Part shown: positions 7,768-13,396 of the stretch, one piece after another
Layout of the letters: each line of letters begins with the position of its first letter
Position numbering within the stretch: position 1 is the stretch's first letter
NCBI GenBank assembly: GCA_035502675.1
Contig: DATJUC010000011.1
Coordinates: 1-16,852 of the forward strand
From: DATJUC01 sp035502675
Lineage (GTDB): Bacteria; Vulcanimicrobiota; Vulcanimicrobiia; Vulcanimicrobiales; Vulcanimicrobiaceae
Reading direction: 5' to 3'
Length of the DNA stretch: 16,852 bases
Position numbers and translations under genes: made by a program
The notes under the pieces: model-generated
Database searches by the model: none
The model's input: the letters and a program-made list of their open reading frames with translations, nothing else
What the model was told of the DNA's origin: nothing

Positions 7768-7772
7768 AGCCT

Positions 7773-8162
7773 ATGAAAGAGCCGTCGACGGCCGTGTTCA
7801 CGGCAAACGCACCCGCTCCCATCGGCCCCTACAGCCAAGCCGTGCGCTCGGGCAACGAACTGTTCTGCAGCGGACAGATCCCGATCGACCCGCAAACCGG
7901 AGATCTGATCGAAGGCGACGTTTCGGCTCAGGCCGCGCGCGTCTTGGAGAACCTGTCGGCAGTCTTGACCGCCGCGGGTTGCTCGCTCGCCGACGTCGTC
8001 AAGACGACGATCTTTCTCGTCGACGTCAACGACTTCACCGCCGTCAACGCGGTCTACGCGCGCTATTTCGGCGAGGCAAAACCGGCCCGCTCAACCGTCG
8101 GGGTCGCGGCGCTGCCCAAGAACGCCCGCGTCGAGATCGACTGCATCGCCCGTCTGAGTTAG
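7773..8162 (+). CDS. ridA: RidA (YjgF/YER057c/UK114) imine/enamine deaminase
   Basis: Small cytosolic trimeric protein of 129 residues that hydrolyses reactive enamine/imine intermediates released by PLP enzymes, protecting other PLP enzymes. Family motifs appear in order: APAPIGPYSQAV, CSGQIPIDPQTG, VVKTTIFLVDVNDF, VNAVYARYF, and PARSTVGVAALPKNARVEID with the substrate-carboxylate-binding Arg of the PARS motif. The start is placed at ATG 7773, which gives the usual length (E. coli RidA has 128 residues). An in-frame ATG at 7713 would add 20 residues of no homology and overlap the divergent decarboxylase start. The only PLP enzyme in the window is encoded 58 bp away on the other strand, which makes a functional pairing reasonable but unproven. 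No ribosome binding site is visible. Confidence 0.93.
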   Translation: MKEPSTAVFTANAPAPIGPYSQAVRSGNELFCSGQIPIDPQTGDLIEGDVSAQAARVLENLSAVLTAAGCSLADVVKTTIFLVDVNDFTAVNAVYARYFGEAKPARSTVGVAALPKNARVEIDCIARLS

Positions 8163-8241
8163 ACCGCGCCTGGAGATTCGCAGGCTTCCTCGCGGTCTCG
8201 CGAGCTCTCGGCCTCGCACCCTCGTCTCTCGGCTTTCCCGG

Positions 8242-8292
8242 GCTCGTGACGTTCCGGGTTTCTCGCGCTCGTGAGGTTCCGGAGCTTCCCGC
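8242..8292. repeat. Degenerate tandem direct repeat, 25-26 bp, two copies
   Basis: Two consecutive units at 8242-8266 and 8267-8292 share GCTCGTGA, then GTTCCGG, then a pyrimidine-rich end with CGC. A third partial unit begins GCTCGGAC at 8293 and merges into the left inverted arm. Unit lengths of 25 and 26 are not multiples of three together, consistent with non-coding DNA. Confidence 0.5.
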
Positions 8293-8400
8293 GCTCGGAC
8301 GCTCGTCGCTCGCCTCCTGCTCGCTCCTGCTCGTGCGTTTTTTCGCAACGGCCAATGGAACTCGCCCTGCTGGCTTTTGCGAAAAAATCGCACGCCTCGC
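8292..8400 (+). repeat. Left arm of inverted repeat, containing 61-bp near-palindrome
   Basis: This matches the reverse complement of 8697-8795 over its whole length, apart from a 10-nt insertion (8323-8332 region, an extra GCTCCTGCTC) and two substitutions in the central 61 bp. The central part, 8333-8393, is itself nearly palindromic. GTGCGTTTTTTCGCAA (8333-8348) pairs with TTGCGAAAAAATCGCAC (8377-8393), with one bulged base. GCCA/TGGC extends the stem inward. The result is a long hairpin with T6 on one side and A6 on the other. Confidence 0.75.
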
Positions 8401-8696
8401 CGCGGAAAGCCCACGGAACTCCCGAGCCGCACAAGCGGTACAACATCATGAATGGGAGAGTGCCGCGAAGAAAAGCGGCCGTCCGTCGCCGTGATCGACG
8501 GCGCGGCTCACCCTATGAAAATTCTATAATTCCTCAGAACTCGGCGCCGCCGCTGCTGAGGTCCGCTGCAGTCGCCCGCCCGACGCGGGTCGTTTCGAGC
8601 AGCTTTCTTGTGGTGTGTGTGTATGCGTGTGTGCGCGGCTACGGGCACGCGGGGATTGAGGCAGCTTAGGCGCAGGCGGCGCTGCGGCTTCCGTGA
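8401..8696. other. Core of the inverted-repeat block: hairpins and alternating purine/pyrimidine tract
   Basis: No gene is seen. Short inverted repeats are GCCGC/GCGGC (8462-8466, 8475-8479), CCGTCG/CGACGG (8483-8488, 8496-8501) and CCTCAG/CTGAGG (8532-8537, 8556-8561). TATAAT occurs at 8525-8530 without a good -35 element. Positions 8613-8637 are 25 nt of strict purine/pyrimidine alternation, mostly GT with GCGCG at the end, a sequence type able to form left-handed Z-DNA. The core could encode a structured RNA, but no recognised family is evident. Confidence 0.45.
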
Positions 8697-8795
8697 GCGA
8701 GGCGTGCGATTTTTTCGCAAAAGCCAGGAGGGCGAATTCCATTGGCCGTTGCGAAAAAACGCACGAGCAGGAGGCGAGCGACGAGCGTCCGAGCG
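8697..8795 (-). repeat. Right arm of inverted repeat, containing 61-bp near-palindrome
   Basis: Inverted copy of 8292-8400. The 61-bp hairpin unit spans 8704-8764: GTGCGATTTTTTCGCAA at 8704-8720 and TTGCGAAAAAACGCAC at 8749-8764. It matches the left unit at 59 of 61 positions. The flank 8765-8795 matches 8292-8322 of the left arm. Read on the minus strand it follows the TPR gene just as the left arm follows ridA on the plus strand. Confidence 0.75.
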
Positions 8796-8804
8796 ATGGA
8801 AGCT

Positions 8805-8878
8805 GCAGCGCGGCACGCGCCGAGGGCTCGCGACGAGCGCCGCAGCGCCGCACGCGCCGAGAGCTCGCGACGAGCGCC
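8805..8878. repeat. Tandem direct repeat, two copies of 37 bp
   Basis: Units 8805-8841 and 8842-8878 differ at only two positions. Each begins GCAGCGC and contains CACGCGCCGAG, then GCTCGCGACGAGCGCC. A third start (GCAGG) follows at 8879. The repeat ends 14 nt before the TPR gene stop codon on the opposite strand. The period of 37 does not preserve a reading frame, so it is non-coding. Confidence 0.75.
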
Positions 8879-8892
8879 GCAGGGTGGCGGAG

Positions 8893-10104
8893 TTATTGCG
8901 GCGAGGTCATGGGCGCCGCCGAGAGGCGGGCCGATTCTTGTTCCGCGATGCGCGCGACGTCGGGATCCAGCGAGTGTTTCGCCAGGTCGAGCTGGCTGAG
9001 CGCGAGCGTCGTCTTTCCTTCGGAGACGTAGGCGACCGCGAGCAGATAGTGGATGCGGCCGTCGTGCGGCGCCGCGGCCGCGCCCTTCAGGAGCGCCGAT
9101 TCGGCGAGTGCGTAGAGATTGTTGTGCTCGTAGTCGATGCCGAGATCGACGTACGCTTCGGGAAGATAGGGCCCGACCGCGGTCGCTCTGACGTAATAGT
9201 CGACGGCCTTTTTCCAGTCGCCGTGAAGATCGGCGAGGTAGCCGAAGTTCACCAGGGCTTCGGGACGCTCGGGTGCTTCGTGGTAAGCGATTTTGAGCGA
9301 CGCGTTGGCGTTGGCGTCTTGACCGCTCTGCAGGTAGGCGGCACCCAAGTTGTTCTGGCACGTGTAATTCGTGGGATCGATTCGCAAACACGCCTGGAAG
9401 TTCTTGATCGCCTCGGACGGGTTGTGGAGGTCCAAATAGCTCAACCCGAGGCCGTTCAAGCCCGTGAGCGACTGCTTGTCGCTATCGAGCGCGCGCATGT
9501 AGTACATCATCGCTTCGGTCGGCTGGTGCAGCGCGGTGTAGACCTGACCGACCTCGGCTTGAATCACCGCGTCGGAGGGCTGATCTACCGAAAGCCGCTG
9601 CATCTCGGTGAGGTACTGCGGCAAGTCGCCTTTACGCTGGTGCAGGGCGACCAGGTCGCCGACCGAGTCCGTTCCGGGAAGCGCGAGATTGAACTGTTCG
9701 ATCGCGTCGTCGACGCGGTTTTCGGTCGCGTACACGACGCCCAACCGGTTGTGGGTCTCCTTGTCTCGCGGGTTCTGCAAGAGCAGCGTTTGATAGACGT
9801 CTTCGGCGTGAGAGAATTCGCCGTCTCGATAGTAGAGGTCGCCGAGGAAACGAGCGGGAGCGACTTCCCGCGGGTGCGCCGCGACGTAAATCGAGAGCTC
9901 CTTGATGGCCCCCTGCAAGTCGCCCGCCGCGATCTTCTCGCGCGCCCGTTGGATCGCGCCGGCCGGATCGGAGGGGAATCCGCGATCGTGGAACTGGTCC
10001 TGATCGTCGATAAGGCGAAACGTCGATTGCGCTCCGGCCGGCCCGCAGATCAGGCCGGCGAGGAGGAACGCGGCGGCGATCGCGGCAGCCAGTCGCTTAC
10101 CCAT
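8893..10104 (-). CDS. Exported TPR-repeat protein
   Basis: Protein of 403 residues with a cleavable signal peptide: MGKRLAAAIAAAFLLAGL, then a small-residue region ending AGA-Q, giving cleavage near residue 25. The rest is a run of about nine tetratricopeptide repeats from about residue 45 to 390, with typical signatures such as NGLGLSYLDLHNPSEAIKNF, NNLGAAYLQSG and YVDLGIDYEHNNLYALAESA. TPR arrays are protein-binding scaffolds, and this one would act outside the cytoplasmic membrane. The partner is unknown and no catalytic domain is visible. The ATG at 10104 is chosen over an upstream in-frame TTG at 10122 because the signal peptide starts there and a -10 box lies 6 nt ahead. It sits downstream of the MarR gene on the same strand with a 36-nt gap, and ends 14 nt from the tandem repeats. 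Confidence 0.85.
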   Translation of the reverse strand: MGKRLAAAIAAAFLLAGLICGPAGAQSTFRLIDDQDQFHDRGFPSDPAGAIQRAREKIAAGDLQGAIKELSIYVAAHPREVAPARFLGDLYYRDGEFSHAEDVYQTLLLQNPRDKETHNRLGVVYATENRVDDAIEQFNLALPGTDSVGDLVALHQRKGDLPQYLTEMQRLSVDQPSDAVIQAEVGQVYTALHQPTEAMMYYMRALDSDKQSLTGLNGLGLSYLDLHNPSEAIKNFQACLRIDPTNYTCQNNLGAAYLQSGQDANANASLKIAYHEAPERPEALVNFGYLADLHGDWKKAVDYYVRATAVGPYLPEAYVDLGIDYEHNNLYALAESALLKGAAAAPHDGRIHYLLAVAYVSEGKTTLALSQLDLAKHSLDPDVARIAEQESARLSAAPMTSPQ

Positions 10105-10110
10105 GATACG

Positions 10111-10116
10111 ACTATA
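10111..10116 (-). promoter_or_regulatory. Putative -10 box for leaderless transcription of the TPR gene
   Basis: On the minus strand TATAGT is followed by CGTATC and then the ATG at 10104. A -10 hexamer 6 nt before the start codon places transcription initiation at or next to the A of ATG, the pattern of leaderless genes. No ribosome binding site lies between, and no convincing -35 box is seen 17 nt upstream. It implies the TPR gene can be transcribed separately from the nuo-marR run. Confidence 0.5.
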
Positions 10117-10140
10117 ACGCAAGGGCCGGTCCGGGCGTGA

Positions 10141-10554
10141 CTATGCCAGGTTTTCGAGGATTCGCCGGAGCTCGCCGACCAGGTGGGCGCGGTCGGCCGC
10201 CGAGAAACCGGCCAACGCCTTCTCGGTGCCTTGGTCGAGAATTTGCGATGCCAGGCTTTGGACGTCCCAGCCGCGCTTCGAGAGATAAATGTGCACGGAC
10301 CTGGCGTCTTTGGGGTTGGCCTCCCGCCGAACCAGCCCGTCGCGCACCATACGCTGGACCGTCCGCGTGACCGTCGGCATTTCGACGCCGACTTGCTCGG
10401 CAAGCTGGCGGGGCGTTTGCCCGTCGCGCTCCCAGAGAACCCGCAGCAGCTGATACTGACCCAACCTCAGCCCGTGGGCCGACAGCATCCTATCGATATG
10501 CGCGCGCAGGGCGCGCACCGTTTGGCCGAATGTTGGAAGAAACTCCGCGCTCAC
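10141..10554 (-). CDS. MarR-family transcriptional regulator
   Basis: Winged-helix dimeric repressor, 137 residues, normal MarR length. Helices 1-2 contain LRAHIDRMLSAHGLRLGQYQLLRVL. The recognition region is TPRQLAEQVGVEMPTVTRTVQRMVRDGLV (47-75). The wing reads RREANPKDARSVHIYLSKRG, with the conserved Asp-x-Arg pattern. C-terminal helices would form the dimer interface. The GTG start (10554-10552) overlaps the nuoN TGA stop as GTGA, so it is translated coupled to the complex I operon. The effector and targets are unknown. MarR proteins commonly sense phenolic or redox-active compounds, so quinone- or redox-linked control of nuo or the TPR gene is possible but unproven. Confidence 0.88.
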   Translation of the reverse strand: MSAEFLPTFGQTVRALRAHIDRMLSAHGLRLGQYQLLRVLWERDGQTPRQLAEQVGVEMPTVTRTVQRMVRDGLVRREANPKDARSVHIYLSKRGWDVQSLASQILDQGTEKALAGFSAADRAHLVGELRRILENLA

Positions 10555-11993
10555 TTCACGAGCGGCAGCACGTTACTCGGCGTCAAGGGATAGAACGTCA
10601 TCGCGATCACGACGACGAAACAAAGGACGACGCTGGCCCACGCGAGCGGCACGAACGGCTGCAGATCGTGGGTGGCGTGACGGTCCTCGCGCTCGTACAT
10701 CGCTCGCACGACTTTGGCGTAGGCATAGAGCGAAATGGCCGTGCCGACGATCAACAGCGCGCCGAGCCAGACGTATCCTGCGCCGACGCTGGCCGAAAGG
10801 ATGAGGATCTTCCCAAGGAAACCGGCCGTCGGCGGCAAGCCCGCCATCGCCAGCATGAAGAACGTCATGGCGGCGGCCAGCAACGGCCGGCGACGGCCCA
10901 GCCGTTGGTAGTTCGCGATGCGAGAGCCCTCTTCACCGGGCCCCGACATCGCTGCAGCAACCGCAAAAGCACCAAGGTTCATGAACGTATACGCCGTCAG
11001 ATAGTAGATGGCGTACCGCAGTCCCTGCGACGTACCGCCCGCCAGCGCGGTCAGGATGTAGCCTACTTGCGCCGTGCCGGAGTACGCCAGCAACCGCTTC
11101 AGGTCGCGCTGAGCCAGCATGCCGACGTTGCCGAAGATCATCGACAGACCGGCCACGATCCAGACCGGCAGGAGCAGACGGTCCGACGATCCGGCCGGCA
11201 GCGCGGCATACATGAAGCGCGCGAACACGGCCAGGGTGGCCGCCTTCGTGGCAACGCTCATGTACGCCGTCACCGGCAATGGGGCGCCTTCGTACACGTC
11301 GGGCGCCCACATGTGGAATGGGACCAGAGCGAGCTTGAACGCGATGCCGATCAAAAACATGCCCGCGCCGGTCCAGAACAGCGGATTGTTGGCCAATGCC
11401 GGATTCGTGAGCGCCGCGAGCATGACGCTGCCGCTCGCTCCGAATAGCAGTCCCATTCCGTAGAGCAGAAACCCCGACGCGGTCGAGCTCAGGATCAGGT
11501 ACTTCAGCGCCGATTCTCGCGCGGTCTTGCGTTCGTCAAGTCCGCAGAGGCAGTACAGTCCCAGCGAGAGCAGCTCCAACCCTAGGAAGATCGTCATCAG
11601 GTTGGCGGAGCCGGCCATGAGCATCGCGCCGCACGTGCTCCAGAGCATCAAGGCGGTCGTCCCGGCCATGCGCTCGGCTTTCCCGATCGAGCCGTACAGG
11701 ATCAGCGACCCGATGAGAGCGATCAGCACGACCTCTTCGAAGACGACCGTGAATCCGCCGGTGACGAAGCCGCCGAAAAACGCGCTGTAGTCGTGTCCGA
11801 ATTGCGGCGCCGCTACGACTCCGGCGGCGACCGCGCCGGCGGCTCCGATCGCGATCGAAAGGTAGCGGGGCGCGTACGTCCGCGCGGCGAGATCCACCAG
11901 CAGCACGACCAGCGCGGTGACCGCCACGATCCCGATCGGGACGAGCGCCGCCCAGTCGGCGTTGGTGAACGGAATCGTCAATCCCGCGCTCAC
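10551..11993 (-). CDS. nuoN: NADH-quinone oxidoreductase subunit N
   Basis: Membrane antiporter-like subunit of respiratory complex I, 480 residues with about 14 hydrophobic segments. The proton-channel residues are present: TM5 Glu140 in FLGLELLSLGLYCLCG, Lys220 in GIAFKLALVPFHMWAPDVYEGAP, and Lys250 in SVATKAATLAVF. The GTG start at 11993 is chosen because it overlaps the nuoM stop as GTGA; homology begins immediately after it. The upstream open frame is only an overprint of nuoM. The stop overlaps the MarR gene start by 4 nt. It is the last nuo gene of the run. Confidence 0.93.
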   Translation of the reverse strand: MSAGLTIPFTNADWAALVPIGIVAVTALVVLLVDLAARTYAPRYLSIAIGAAGAVAAGVVAAPQFGHDYSAFFGGFVTGGFTVVFEEVVLIALIGSLILYGSIGKAERMAGTTALMLWSTCGAMLMAGSANLMTIFLGLELLSLGLYCLCGLDERKTARESALKYLILSSTASGFLLYGMGLLFGASGSVMLAALTNPALANNPLFWTGAGMFLIGIAFKLALVPFHMWAPDVYEGAPLPVTAYMSVATKAATLAVFARFMYAALPAGSSDRLLLPVWIVAGLSMIFGNVGMLAQRDLKRLLAYSGTAQVGYILTALAGGTSQGLRYAIYYLTAYTFMNLGAFAVAAAMSGPGEEGSRIANYQRLGRRRPLLAAAMTFFMLAMAGLPPTAGFLGKILILSASVGAGYVWLGALLIVGTAISLYAYAKVVRAMYEREDRHATHDLQPFVPLAWASVVLCFVVVIAMTFYPLTPSNVLPLVK

Positions 11994-13396
11994 CGGCTCA
12001 CCGTGCTCGTTGGGGGCGCGCTCGCCGTCGATGCTTCGAGCACGGGGTGAGGCTGCACGCCGAGGACGACCAATGCGGCCAGCAGCGGCGCGAGCGCCAG
12101 GCCTTCGCGCCACGTCAGGTCGCGGCGTACCGGAAGATCCTCGACCGGCGGTCCGTTCATGATGCCTTGATAGAGGCGCAACGCGTACGCTGCCGCCAGC
12201 ACGATCGCGATCAACGCGACGATCACGGCCCAAGTATAGCCCGCTTGGTAGACGCCCGCCAAGATGATCAGCTCGCCGACGAAACCCGCCAAGCCGGGAA
12301 GTCCCAGCGCTGCGAGCGCGCCGATGCACAGCGCCCCGGCCAGCCGCGGATTGGCGGCGCCCAAGCCTCCCAGACGCACGAGCGAGCGCGTATCTTCACG
12401 CTGCTCGACGAATCCGAGCGTCAGGAAAAGCGCGGCGCTAAAGAGTCCGTGCGCGACGATGTAGACGACGGCACCTTGCAAAGCCAGCGAGTTCTGCGAC
12501 GCGATCGCGATGACGATCAGCCCGAGGTGCGAGAGCGACGAATAGGCGACGATGCGTTTGGCGTCGTTCTGCACGAGCGCGACGACCGCGCCGTAGATCA
12601 GCGATATCGCGCCGAGCAGCACGAGCAGCGCGGCGTACTCGTGCACGTATTCCGGCACGAACGCCAGCGCGATCGCGATGAAACCGTAGAGGCCGGCCTT
12701 CGACTGCACGGCGGCCACGACCGAGACCATCGGCGACGGCGTGTCGCTATAGGTCAGCGGCATCCACGTATGCAGCGGCCAGACCGGGGTCTTGACGAGA
12801 AACGCAAACGCAAAGCCGGCGAAGATCCATGGAGCCCAGGCGCCGGCCAGCGGCGCCGTCGTGGTGCCGATGACGTCGGTGCTGCCCTGCAAGACGCCGA
12901 AGGCGGCGGTCGCGAGCAGCAGCGTGAGGCCGCCGGCGAAGTTGTAGATAAAGTACCGCCATGCCGTCGCGGGATGCGCGCCCCAGCCGATCAGCCCGAA
13001 AAAGACCGGGATCAGCATGAGATCCCAGAAGAGCGCGAACGCCAGCAGATCGCGGGACAGGAAGAGCCCGAGCATGGTCCCTTCGAGGAAGAGCATGAGC
13101 GCCGTGAAATCGCGCAGTCGCGGCACGTTCGAAGCCGCGATCGCGCAAGCCGTACAGAGCGCCAGCAGGAGCGCGATCCAGAACGAAACCGGCGTCGCCC
13201 CGAAGTGAAACGCCGCCACGAACGGCCGCGACAGCCAGCGGAAGCTGAACTCCGCCGGTTGGAACAGGAGTCCCACGAACGTGGCGGCTGCGACGATCGT
13301 GCCGGCCGCTCGCGATACCGCGCGATCGTCGCGCGGCAGCAGAAAGAGCAGCGCCCCGGCGACGATCGGCAAGAGAATGATGGCCACGACCAACAT
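11990..13396 (-). CDS. nuoM: NADH-quinone oxidoreductase subunit M
   Basis: Middle antiporter-like membrane subunit of complex I, 468 residues (E. coli NuoM has 509), about 14 hydrophobic segments. Channel lysines are kept: Lys202 in FLVKTPVWPLHTWMPL and Lys233 in AVQSKAGLYGF. RIVAYSSLSHLG is the usual TM10-11 loop. The TM5 glutamate, Glu144 in E. coli, is Asp125 here (FWDLMLIPVFF, codon GAT at 13022-13024). The segment after MPL (TYSDTPSPMVSVV) also differs from the common DAHTEAPTAGSVI. The ATG at 13396 shares one base with the nuoL TGA stop (TGATG), a coupling signal. The 3' end overlaps nuoN by 4 nt. Confidence 0.93.
   Translation of the reverse strand: MLVVAIILLPIVAGALLFLLPRDDRAVSRAAGTIVAAATFVGLLFQPAEFSFRWLSRPFVAAFHFGATPVSFWIALLLALCTACAIAASNVPRLRDFTALMLFLEGTMLGLFLSRDLLAFALFWDLMLIPVFFGLIGWGAHPATAWRYFIYNFAGGLTLLLATAAFGVLQGSTDVIGTTTAPLAGAWAPWIFAGFAFAFLVKTPVWPLHTWMPLTYSDTPSPMVSVVAAVQSKAGLYGFIAIALAFVPEYVHEYAALLVLLGAISLIYGAVVALVQNDAKRIVAYSSLSHLGLIVIAIASQNSLALQGAVVYIVAHGLFSAALFLTLGFVEQREDTRSLVRLGGLGAANPRLAGALCIGALAALGLPGLAGFVGELIILAGVYQAGYTWAVIVALIAIVLAAAYALRLYQGIMNGPPVEDLPVRRDLTWREGLALAPLLAALVVLGVQPHPVLEASTASAPPTSTVSR

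Larger units (their letters stand above)
8163..8892. other. Gene-free 730-bp inverted-repeat block between convergent genes
   Basis: No credible protein is encoded here. The open frames are low-complexity Arg/Ser/Ala readings of repeats. The block lies between the 3' ends of ridA (+) and the TPR gene (-) and is organised as an inverted structure. A 14-mer CGCGAGCTCTCGGC at 8199-8212 recurs inverted at 8856-8869. Inside these lie approximately 100-bp arms (8292-8400 and 8697-8795) and a 296-bp core. Each gene's 3' end therefore reads into the same sequence in the same orientation. This could be a non-autonomous mobile or extragenic repeat element, or a pair of 3'-end elements. No transposase is present. 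Confidence 0.7.

Noticed and set aside
7713..7772. Upstream ATG (7713) as ridA start
   Set aside because: It would add 20 residues without homology and overlap the divergent decarboxylase start codon.
8525..8530. TATAAT as a promoter for a small RNA in the core
   Set aside because: No -35 element at suitable distance and no terminator with a T-run downstream; kept only as a note within the core feature.
8508..8853. Short proteins containing a peptide like FFRNGQWNSPSWLLRKN, readable in both arms
   Set aside because: The similarity between frames is only the DNA inverted repeat translated; indels break frame and composition is not protein-like. Treated as repeat, not gene.
8163..8892. CRISPR array or insertion sequence
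   Set aside because: Repeats are inverted or two-copy tandem, with no regular spacers; no transposase frame or clear target-site duplication was seen.
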